Source: HGM04593 sp045613945 (lineage in GTDB: Bacteria > Bacteroidota > Bacteroidia > Bacteroidales > Bacteroidaceae). From it: 64,000 bases of DNA. Below the pieces are notes generated by a model that searched no databases, was not told where the DNA came from, and saw nothing but the letters and a program-made list of their open reading frames with translations. The number at the start of each line of letters is the position of its first letter. The first letter of the stretch is position 1. The position numbers were made by a program, and so were the translations under genes. Positions 1-7,317 of this stretch are shown piece by piece. The DNA lies in contig JAZLBZ010000017.1 of assembly GCA_045613945.1 (NCBI GenBank), forward strand, positions 59,508 through 123,507, read 5' to 3'.

Positions 1-1407
1 GTTTTCCTGCAGGTTGGTTGTGGCAATCATTATTCCGTCGAGCGTCTCCATCTCCTGCAGGATAATGTTCTGTATCGCGTTCTCCATCTTGTCAACAGCG
101 TTCTGCGCACCGCTCTTACGGGTGCTGATGATGGCGTCGGCCTCATTGAAGAACAGGATGGGTGCCTGTTCCCTGCGCTTGACAAGTTCGCGGTAGCGGT
201 CGAAGAGTGCCTTGATATTCTTCTCGCTGTCGCCCACCCATTTGCTTTTTATCTGTGGCACATCTACAACCATAATCTCGCGGCCGGTGAGGCGTGCAAG
301 CTGGTAGACGGTCTCGGTCTTTCCTGTGCCGGGGCCGCCATAGAACAGGCATGCAAAGCCGCCTCGGAACCCTCGTTTTGCCATTCTCTCGCGTACCTGC
401 AGGTAGTGTTCCTGTGTGAAGAACTTTGTGAGTTCGTCAATCTTGCCGCTTATAGTATCAGGGTAGAACATCTCCTTGGCGACGAGTTGCTGTGGCTGCA
501 GCAGGTTGGCAATGCTCTCGTCGGTGGTGCATACTTCCAGTTCGGCAAGCAGTGTGCGCTTGGTGCTGTTGGTGAGTTTGTAGCGGGAGTTGTCGGCAAT
601 GCCGTCAACGCAACCGTGCTCCAGCAGTCCCATCTCAAAGAGCGCATGCTCGCCGGTGCGGAACCCGCGCTTTATTTTTTGGAATTCGCTCTTGTTGCAT
701 ATTAGGTCATCCAACTGGGTGATGCGAATGTCATCGTCCTGCTTGTTGATGAGCAGGTGGCAGAAATAGACAAGTATGCCTTGCTCTCTCTTTGGCAACT
801 TTAGGGCGTGAACTTCTTTGCTAAACCCTACATGCCCGTTGTCGTTGAGCAGCCTGGCACTCTCCTCGATGGCCTCGTCACCGGTAATGGCATCCTCGTA
901 CATATCGGTGAAAAGGGAGTTTAGGTGCTCAATGACCTCCTCGCAGGTGAGGCCTGTCCTGGGGGCAAGGGTGTAGACGCTGTTGTGCTTGAGTGCCTTG
1001 ATGACGGGCGGGTAGATGTCGAACTGATCCTCGTCCCTGGCATCGCGGTAGCGTATGAGGCGGCGGCGTATGAGGGCGTTGATTTCGTCACCATACTGCA
1101 GCATGCGTATGCTGTTGATGTTCAGGTGGCGCGCAAGGTCGTCAAGGTCAATGCGGTGCGGTCCTTTTGCCATTGCTATGCAAAAGAGCACCGCCTGTGT
1201 CTCGCTGATGCCGTAACTCTTGGCAAGGTATTTTATCTCGCGGCTTGCGCCCTTGAGTTGTGTTGCCTTGAGTTGTGAATCCTTAGACTTCTCAATGACA
1301 GTCTCAATTGCGTCAATGAGTGTGAGTGTTTTTTCGCTTTTCTTTGATGTGCGCTTACCTGTTGTCTTTGCACTCTCTTTTGTTTCCATATTTTCGCGTT
1401 TTTGCAT
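1..1407 (-). CDS. AAA-family ATPase, 3' end beyond window
   Basis: An open frame runs from the ATG at 1407 to the window edge (469 codons, no stop), so the C-terminus is missing. The N-terminal ~340 residues look like helical/winged-helix segments. A AAA ATPase core follows: Walker A GGPGTGKT near residue 357 and a Walker-B-like strand ILFFNEADAI near residue 418, then a sensor-like IATTN. The usual Walker B Asp-Glu reads Asn-Glu. A second in-frame ATG at 1389 is an alternative start. The specific role is unknown; this kind of stand-alone ATPase usually remodels a protein partner. It is followed upstream by a strong palindrome that isolates it from the nan operon. Confidence 0.75.
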   Translation of the reverse strand, partial: MQKRENMETKESAKTTGKRTSKKSEKTLTLIDAIETVIEKSKDSQLKATQLKGASREIKYLAKSYGISETQAVLFCIAMAKGPHRIDLDDLARHLNINSIRMLQYGDEINALIRRRLIRYRDARDEDQFDIYPPVIKALKHNSVYTLAPRTGLTCEEVIEHLNSLFTDMYEDAITGDEAIEESARLLNDNGHVGFSKEVHALKLPKREQGILVYFCHLLINKQDDDIRITQLDDLICNKSEFQKIKRGFRTGEHALFEMGLLEHGCVDGIADNSRYKLTNSTKRTLLAELEVCTTDESIANLLQPQQLVAKEMFYPDTISGKIDELTKFFTQEHYLQVRERMAKRGFRGGFACLFYGGPGTGKTETVYQLARLTGREIMVVDVPQIKSKWVGDSEKNIKALFDRYRELVKRREQAPILFFNEADAIISTRKSGAQNAVDKMENAIQNIILQEMETLDGIMIATTNLQEN

Positions 1408-1458
1408 AATATAGAAACCGAAGGCAAAAAAATCAATGTGAAGTGTTATATTTAATAA

Positions 1459-1498
1459 AATTTAACAGATGGCAAACCGGTTTGCCATCTGTTAAATT
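1459..1498 (-). terminator. 40-bp perfect palindrome, terminator of nan operon
   Basis: Two 20-base arms pair perfectly around position 1478/1479 (core GGCAAACC/GGTTTGCC, AT-rich flanks). It lies 30 bases past the stop of the symporter gene and before the AAA gene on the same strand, fitting an intrinsic terminator. Confidence 0.75.
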
Positions 1499-1527
1499 AG
1501 TGCTTTGGATTCTGGTTTTTCTTGACG

Positions 1528-4071
1528 CTACTTGCTGCTCTTGAAGTATGATCCTAGCGATAGTACCCATGCCACAGCAATGCTTACCGCCATGCCAATG
1601 GCACCGAATAGGAGGAAGTTTGCGTCGGTGTTCTTGCTCATCCAGAATACAACAACTTCACCCGCAATGAAACCGGTGAGTGCTGCATGTCCCTTTACGC
1701 GCTTCATGAACACAGCAATGAAGAATAGACCGCCCAAGCCACTGGTGAGCAGTCCAAGTGCCTCGTTGAAGAAGTCGAGGAACGACTGTATTTCCCATGT
1801 TGCCATGAACAGGGCAAGCAACAGGCCAACCATACCGCTGACAACCGATGCCCAGCGTGCAACGCTCACAAGTTGCGAGTCGCTAGTAGTGGGGCGGAAA
1901 CGTTTCCAGAAGTCGATGGAGAAGGCTGTGGCAACGCTGTTGATGTTACTTGAAATGGTGCTCATTGTTGCGGCAAATATTGCGGCAATGAGTGCGCCGG
2001 CAATGCCTGCTGGCATCTGGCTCATCATGAAGAATGGGAAGATGGCATCCGATTGCCCCATTGTTACATCAAGTTCTGCTGGGTGGGTCTTGTAGAATGT
2101 GTAAAGTCCTGTTCCAATCATGTAGAACGCCACTGACACGAACACGCTCATTACACCATTTACAAGAATGCCACGACCGGCCGACTTTGCGTCGGGTGTG
2201 GTGAGGTAGCGCTGTATGACGGTCTGGTCCGAAGTGTATGAGATAAGATTATTCGCCAGACCGCCAAGTATGATTACCCACCAGGTTGCGTGTGACCAGG
2301 AATTACTGAAATCGAATAGGCGCAGTTTGTCGTTCTCCAAAGCAATGTCAATGCAGCCGCCAATTCCACCCTCTGTTCCAACAGCCAGGTATACTACTGC
2401 AAAAATGGCTCCGAATACGAGGATTAGACCTTGTACCACATCGCCCCAGATGACAGCCTCCACGCCTCCCATTGTACAATAGACAATAGTGACAAGTCCC
2501 ATGAGCACAATGCACAGGTAGATGTCGATGCCTGTCACTGCTGTGAGTGCCAGGGAGGGCAGGTAGAGCACAATTGCCATGCGTACAATCATGAATATGC
2601 AGAAGAGTGTCGATGCCAGCATGCGGGTGAAGAGGTTGAAACGCTGTTCAAGTATCTCGTAGGCGCTGGTGACGTTGAGTTTGCGGAAGTAGGGGAGGTA
2701 GTACTTTATTACCGGGAAACTCACCAGCAGTATCATCCATAGCATGGGGTAGTAGGTCCAGTCTGTTGTGTAGGCCTTTGCAGGGATGGTCATATATGTG
2801 ATTGCCGAGAGCATGGTGGCATATATACTTATACCGGCAGCCCACCAGGGGATGCGCCCGCCGCCCTTGAAGAAGTCATCCGCGCCGTTCTCCTTGCGCA
2901 TGAAGTAGACGCCCATACCAAGCATTGCTGCCAAATATAGAACAAGTACAGTCCAGTTGAGCCATCCGAAGTCCTTTTCGTTGCTCACCTCAATGTGTGA
3001 GACTTCGGCGCTGCGCACACCGGGCATCAGTTCGCCACCGCTGTAACTCCAGCCTTTGCCTTCCGCCTCGGGTGTGAGGCAGGCACCGGCACGTGCCAGA
3101 AGGCTGTTGCCGGGCAAAGTGCCCCAAGAGTCGGTGATGGTGTGGTAGGTGAGTACATCTTCGCGGAATTTGTACCATTCGGGTGTGTGGCGTAGATAGA
3201 GACTGTCCTGTCTGCCTTCAATGGCGCTTTTGAAGATGTCATGGTCAACGCCACCAAAGAAGAGCACGTGGCTGTAGCCCATAGGTGCGCAGGTGCTGCC
3301 CACAACGGCCTGTATCTGCTGCTTGCGCTTGCCATCAGCGGTGTTGTCTATCCACGCCATTGCCGACGAGGTGCGTTTCCATTGAGCGGGAGCAACGTTG
3401 CCTTTCTTTAGTTCTGCGATGGGAATATAGACACCATCGGTGTGTACGTCGGCCTCTATCCCCTCCGCTTTGGGCTGGTATCCGCCAAAGACAAAGAGCG
3501 CATATCCGGCGGCAGTGTTCTGCACTGCTACACATGGCTGCAGGCGACACTCATCGGGCAATGTCGCAACAATGCTCCATGCACCGCTTTCCGCTTTCAC
3601 CTTTCCGTTTGGAAATGCCAATGCATATACATTTTTGTTTGGCGTGCCGTTTGTCTGTCCTCCGGCTACCCAAACTATGCCATCGTAATATGTGGCAGCA
3701 AAGTTATCCAACCCTACAGGCAAAGAAACTATTGGGGTGGCAGTGCCGTCGGTAGCATTGATGAACAGGCACTCGTTGAGCGAGGATGCTGCATCCATGC
3801 CGCCAAGATATACGGTGCCGCCAGGTACCTGAACGCTGGCGCCGTAGGCTCGTGGATAGTATACCTTCTCTCCGCCATCGGCGCATGGAACATTGGGGAA
3901 ATTGCATCCGCCATATGTTGCCAGGCCGCCGTCCGTCCAGGCTGCATAGTGGCCCGAGACGGCCTTGTCCAATGGTTGGGCAGGCGACACGCTGACCTTG
4001 TTCTGTGCAATGCCGAATATTGAGCAGAGGAGAAGAAGTGATAATATGATATGTCTTTTCATAAAGTGCAT
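1528..4071 (-). CDS. Sialic-acid Na+ symporter fused to periplasmic kelch mutarotase
   Basis: 847 residues from the ATG at 4071, which overlaps the epimerase stop (TAATG); an ATG at 4062 (MKRHIIL) is an alternative. Residues ~4-25 are a signal peptide. Residues ~30-365 form a kelch-type beta-propeller with repeated Gly-Gly strands (VYLGGMD, WVAGGQ, FVFGGYQ, LFFGGVD) matching the cyclically permuted sialate mutarotase family. From ~residue 375 come about a dozen hydrophobic helices of the sodium:solute symporter (SSS) family (DDFFKGGGRIPWW, SAITYMTIPAKAY). Expected action: the exported propeller speeds anomer interconversion of sialic acid and the membrane part imports it with Na+. The lyase and epimerase upstream support the substrate, but another aminosugar cannot be excluded. 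Confidence 0.85.
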   Translation of the reverse strand: MHFMKRHIILSLLLLCSIFGIAQNKVSVSPAQPLDKAVSGHYAAWTDGGLATYGGCNFPNVPCADGGEKVYYPRAYGASVQVPGGTVYLGGMDAASSLNECLFINATDGTATPIVSLPVGLDNFAATYYDGIVWVAGGQTNGTPNKNVYALAFPNGKVKAESGAWSIVATLPDECRLQPCVAVQNTAAGYALFVFGGYQPKAEGIEADVHTDGVYIPIAELKKGNVAPAQWKRTSSAMAWIDNTADGKRKQQIQAVVGSTCAPMGYSHVLFFGGVDHDIFKSAIEGRQDSLYLRHTPEWYKFREDVLTYHTITDSWGTLPGNSLLARAGACLTPEAEGKGWSYSGGELMPGVRSAEVSHIEVSNEKDFGWLNWTVLVLYLAAMLGMGVYFMRKENGADDFFKGGGRIPWWAAGISIYATMLSAITYMTIPAKAYTTDWTYYPMLWMILLVSFPVIKYYLPYFRKLNVTSAYEILEQRFNLFTRMLASTLFCIFMIVRMAIVLYLPSLALTAVTGIDIYLCIVLMGLVTIVYCTMGGVEAVIWGDVVQGLILVFGAIFAVVYLAVGTEGGIGGCIDIALENDKLRLFDFSNSWSHATWWVIILGGLANNLISYTSDQTVIQRYLTTPDAKSAGRGILVNGVMSVFVSVAFYMIGTGLYTFYKTHPAELDVTMGQSDAIFPFFMMSQMPAGIAGALIAAIFAATMSTISSNINSVATAFSIDFWKRFRPTTSDSQLVSVARWASVVSGMVGLLLALFMATWEIQSFLDFFNEALGLLTSGLGGLFFIAVFMKRVKGHAALTGFIAGEVVVFWMSKNTDANFLLFGAIGMAVSIAVAWVLSLGSYFKSSK

Positions 4072-5246
4072 TATTTTGTCAGTTCTTTGCAAAGGTCAAA
4101 TGACTTTATCATCATGCGTGGGATGTGGAACGGTCCTTTGAAGATGTTGCCTTTGGCGGGCTGTGCCACAGTGCCGTCGCGGTGCAGGTAGCCATACCAC
4201 TCGCCACACTCGCTGTCGGGGAAGTGGGCGTATGTCCACTCGCTTATCTGCTTGTGCCAGATGAGGTACTTGTCGTCGCCTGTAGCCTCGTAGGCATAGA
4301 GTGTGGCGATGATTGCCTCGGTCTGTGGCCACCAGAACTTCATGTCCTGTGAGTAGTCCTGTGGCGGCAGGTTACGGCAGTCGCGGAAGTTGATGATGCC
4401 GCCATACTGCTTGTCCCAGCCCCATTCCCATGACCAGTCGAGGATTTCCAGTGCCTGCGCGGTGAGTTCCTTGTCCCAGCCTCGGTATTTTGCCTCCTCG
4501 AGCAGGAACCATGCTGTCTCAATGCAGTGTCCGGGGTTGATGAGTCGTCCGTTGATGGTGTCAATGAACTCGCCATTGGGGCCCACCATCTCAAGCAGTG
4601 CCTTGAACTCGGGCTTCATGAAGTCCTTGAGCGATGCTATTGACTCGTTAATCTGCTCGTCGAGCACAGGGTCGCTGATAACGTTGCGTATGCGCGATGC
4701 GGTGTTGATGAGAATCATTACCAAAGAGTGACCCTTTGCCTGCAGTGATGGTAGATATTTTGGCTCCATGTAGCCGGGGGTGGCAACGAACTTGCGTATG
4801 TCCTTGAACAGGTCAAGTGCTTTCCGAGCATATGTCATGTCGCCGCTTGCTTTGGCATACTCGGCCATTGCAATGGCTGCAAAACTTTCCGAGAAAACAT
4901 AGCGGCGTTTGCGCAGTGGTGTGCCGTCGGCCATTACCTCAAAGTACATGCGGCCGTCGGTGTCAAAGCAGTGTGCCTCAATGAAATCTATGGTGCTCTT
5001 TGCGGCAGCAAGCCACTCGGGGTTCTTCTCTATTGTATTGTATGCAAAACTGCATACAAAGGCAAAGCGGCCCTGGAACCATACGGACTTTGTGGTGTCG
5101 ATGAGCGAGCCGTCGCGGTCGACGCAGGTGTATACGCCGCCATGCACGCGGTCTAGTCCGTTCTTTAGCCAAAAGGGCATTATATCGTTTACAAGGTCGT
5201 CGCGGTACTTCTGCGACCATCCATTCAAATATTCATTCCAATTCAT
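4071..5246 (-). CDS. N-acylglucosamine 2-epimerase (AGE family)
   Basis: 391 residues, normal length for the AGE (alpha/alpha)6-barrel family that interconverts N-acetylmannosamine and N-acetylglucosamine in the cytoplasm. Family signatures are visible: WFQGRFAF, a His in INPGHCIETAW, WWPQTEAI, and the C-terminal GEWYGYLHRDG. In Bacteroidetes this family replaces the NanE epimerase in sialic-acid breakdown, taking the ManNAc made by the lyase. It sits between the lyase (90 bases upstream) and the symporter (stop/start overlap), so it is co-transcribed. A cellobiose 2-epimerase is the closest alternative, less likely in this context. Confidence 0.88.
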   Translation of the reverse strand: MNWNEYLNGWSQKYRDDLVNDIMPFWLKNGLDRVHGGVYTCVDRDGSLIDTTKSVWFQGRFAFVCSFAYNTIEKNPEWLAAAKSTIDFIEAHCFDTDGRMYFEVMADGTPLRKRRYVFSESFAAIAMAEYAKASGDMTYARKALDLFKDIRKFVATPGYMEPKYLPSLQAKGHSLVMILINTASRIRNVISDPVLDEQINESIASLKDFMKPEFKALLEMVGPNGEFIDTINGRLINPGHCIETAWFLLEEAKYRGWDKELTAQALEILDWSWEWGWDKQYGGIINFRDCRNLPPQDYSQDMKFWWPQTEAIIATLYAYEATGDDKYLIWHKQISEWTYAHFPDSECGEWYGYLHRDGTVAQPAKGNIFKGPFHIPRMMIKSFDLCKELTK

Positions 5247-5264
5247 AGTGTTGTCGTATTATAT

Positions 5265-5318
5265 TCGGGATGACATATATCGCGTATTTGTCATTTCGAA
5301 CGTATGTGAGAAATCTTG
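5265..5318. repeat. REP-like inverted element inside nan operon
   Basis: The spacer between lyase and epimerase contains GTCATTTCGAACGTATGTG followed by AGAAATCT, and a short opposing CGGGATGACA just before it. It belongs to the same family as elements at 41172-41251, 52251-52346 and 63901-63980. It lies within a transcribed spacer and could form an intercistronic hairpin. Confidence 0.6.
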
Positions 5319-5336
5319 ATATCCCTACAAGGGTTT

Positions 5337-6254
5337 TTAGAACTTGTTGCAGCGCTCGAAGAAGTTGATAGCCTCCAGTTCCTTGCGCATTGCAGCCTCC
5401 TCCTCGTCGGTCATGTTCTGGAAAGGAGTGCGGTTCTTTCCCAAGTCAAGACCAATGAGTTTCATTATGCGCTTGCCGCCAACGATGTTGCCACGATAGT
5501 GACAGATGACGTTGATGACCTCCTGTGAGAAGTTCTGCAGTTCGCGTGCCTTCTCAAGGTCGCCAGCGTTCCAGGCGTTAATTATGCCGGCAAGGTTGCA
5601 GCCGTTATAGTTGGTTGTACCGCCTATGCCACCCTGCGCACCGCCCATAGCAAGGCAAGGAAGGATGGTCTCGTCCTGTCCGTGAAGCATATCGAACTTG
5701 CCGTTCTTGTACAGGCGGCACTGGTTGTACTCGTAAAGGCTCTCGAAAGTGTACTTGATTCCTGCGAAGTTGGGGATGCGTCCGTCAACAGCCTCAAGGA
5801 ACTTTACCATTGGAAGGAATGCACCGTTGAAAGCAGGGATGTGGTAGAAGTAGAATGGCAATTCGGGGGCTGCCGATGCTATCTCCTCGCAATACTTTAC
5901 CAGTTCCTCAACGCGTCCAACCTTTGGGAATGGAGGTGCCATTGCGCCAATGCCGAACACGCCCATCTTCTGTGCATGCTCGGCCATTCTGCGGCTCGAT
6001 TTTACACAGGTGCTGCCAACGTGGACAATAATCTTGAAACCCTCGGGTGCTGCTGCTACCCACGCCTCGGTGAGTTTTATGCGTTCCTCCTCGGTGAGCA
6101 TGTATCCCTCGCCCGATGAACCGTTGATAAATACGCCCTTCATGCCATTCTTTGCAAGCATCTGAGCGTATGCTGGTATTGGTTCGTAATTCACTTCGCC
6201 GTTCTCATAAAAAGGAGTAAAAGGGGCATCAATCAGGCCGATAATCTTTTCCAT
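5337..6254 (-). CDS. nanA: N-acetylneuraminate lyase
   Basis: 305 residues of the DHDPS/NAL TIM-barrel family. It cleaves N-acetylneuraminate into pyruvate and N-acetylmannosamine via a Schiff base. Visible residues: substrate-carboxylate motif NGSSGE at 44-49, catalytic Tyr137 in FYFYHIP, and Schiff-base Lys167 in AGIKYTF; these positions match the E. coli NanA numbering closely. The HIP after the tyrosine favours neuraminate lyase over dihydrodipicolinate synthase. First gene of the nan operon; the start ATG at 6254 is the only sensible one. Confidence 0.92.
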   Translation of the reverse strand: MEKIIGLIDAPFTPFYENGEVNYEPIPAYAQMLAKNGMKGVFINGSSGEGYMLTEEERIKLTEAWVAAAPEGFKIIVHVGSTCVKSSRRMAEHAQKMGVFGIGAMAPPFPKVGRVEELVKYCEEIASAAPELPFYFYHIPAFNGAFLPMVKFLEAVDGRIPNFAGIKYTFESLYEYNQCRLYKNGKFDMLHGQDETILPCLAMGGAQGGIGGTTNYNGCNLAGIINAWNAGDLEKARELQNFSQEVINVICHYRGNIVGGKRIMKLIGLDLGKNRTPFQNMTDEEEAAMRKELEAINFFERCNKF

Positions 6255-6392
6255 AATCTATTATAATGTTATAAGTTAATACATTGTGATTTGCGCGCAG
6301 ATGCACGCATGTTATAATCTACAAAAAAAAGAAAAAATATCCTAAACCGCAAATTTGCCTGTGAAAATGTGAATGAATAGTTGCTGCTTTAT

Positions 6393-6400
6393 TATCTTCG
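6393..6400 (+). promoter_or_regulatory. -7 promoter box of trmO
   Basis: TATCTTCG matches the Bacteroidetes -7 box (TAnnTTTG variant) 16 bases before the ATG at 6417. It excludes the upstream TTG start in the same frame. No good -33 box is seen. Confidence 0.55.
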
Positions 6401-6416
6401 CGCAAATGAATTGTCA

Positions 6417-7091
6417 ATGAACATTAAACCGATAGCATATTATCGTTCGTCCTTGACTACAAAGTTCGGTGTGCCGCGTCAGAGCGGCCTTGTGCCGGAA
6501 CTTGTAGGGCGCATTGTTTTTGAGCCGGAGTATCGTGATGCCGATGCTTTGCGTGGCATTGAGGGTTTTGATTACTTGTGGCTAATCTGGGAATTCTCGC
6601 TTAACGGAAAGAGGGAGGGCGAGTGGTCGCCGCTTGTGCGCCCTCCGCTGCTTGGCGGCAATGAGTACATGGGTGTGTTTGCCACGCGTTCTCCCTTTCG
6701 TCCCAACGCGTTGGGGCTATCGTCGGTGCGTCTGCTTGGCGTGGAGGATGGCGCGCTTGTTGTTGCAGGCGCCGACCTTGTTGACGGTACTCCAGTTTAT
6801 GATATAAAGCCTTATGTGGAGTATGCCGATGCGCACGTTGGTGTGCGCAATGGCTTTGTGGATGAAAGGCGTTGGGAGAAGGTTGAGGTTCATTTCCCTC
6901 ATGAACTGCGCGTGCTATTCAGCGATGAGGATTTTGCTGCTCTTTGCAAGATACTGGAACTTGATCCACGCCCGCAGTATCACAATGACCCTGACAGAGT
7001 GTATGGCATGCCTTTTGCCGGATATGATGTAAGGTTCAAGGTCTCCAATGAAGGAGTGCTGGAGGTTGTTGGGGTTAAAGGTGAAAACTGA
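6417..7091 (+). CDS. trmO: tRNA (t6A37-N6)-methyltransferase TrmO
   Basis: 224 residues of the TsaA/TrmO family, which N6-methylates threonylcarbamoyladenosine at position 37 of tRNA-Thr using SAM. The typical order is seen: IGFDYLWLI-like strand (GFDYLWLIWEF), the signature PLLGGNEYMGVFATRSPFRPN, LGLSSVRL, and DGTPVYDIKPY. The start MNIKPIAYY is chosen because a promoter box sits just upstream. The last codons (GVKGEN) and stop lie inside a heptamer repeat array, so the extreme C-terminus is repeat-derived. Confidence 0.93.
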   Translation: MNIKPIAYYRSSLTTKFGVPRQSGLVPELVGRIVFEPEYRDADALRGIEGFDYLWLIWEFSLNGKREGEWSPLVRPPLLGGNEYMGVFATRSPFRPNALGLSSVRLLGVEDGALVVAGADLVDGTPVYDIKPYVEYADAHVGVRNGFVDERRWEKVEVHFPHELRVLFSDEDFAALCKILELDPRPQYHNDPDRVYGMPFAGYDVRFKVSNEGVLEVVGVKGEN

Positions 7092-7124
7092 AAAGTGAAA
7101 ACTGAAAACTGAAATGTGAAAGGT
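7080..7124. repeat. Heptamer-like array overlapping trmO 3' end
   Basis: Runs of GAAAACT / GAAAAGT / GAAATGT / GAAAGGT units begin in the last codons of trmO and continue into the spacer. The same unit family recurs at 46068-46118 and 63768-63854, and once inside the sialidase gene (40730-40760). Confidence 0.7.
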
Positions 7125-7262
7125 CAAAAGTAAGAAATGCGGCTGGCAGATTTTTTACATTTCTGCATTCTTTCCAATATTATTCAAAGTAAAGGTGTCG
7201 CGTCGTGGCTACTGAACCATCTTTTTTCTTCTTGTTGTTAAATATAAAGGTGAAGCAAAGAA
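7125..7262. other. Spacer between trmO and ppiD terminator
   Basis: AT-rich spacer between convergent genes. I see no gene or strong structure in it. Confidence 0.5.
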
Positions 7263-7295
7263 AAATCCCTGCCGCAAATTTTGCGGCAGGGATTT
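7263..7295 (-). terminator. Intrinsic terminator of ppiD
   Basis: A 13-16 bp GC-rich stem (core TCCCTGCCGC/GCGGCAGGGA) with an A/T loop, followed on the minus strand by TTTTTC. It lies 22 bases past the ppiD stop. Confidence 0.85.
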
Positions 7296-7317
7296 GAACA
7301 TATGTACGGGTTGGGAA

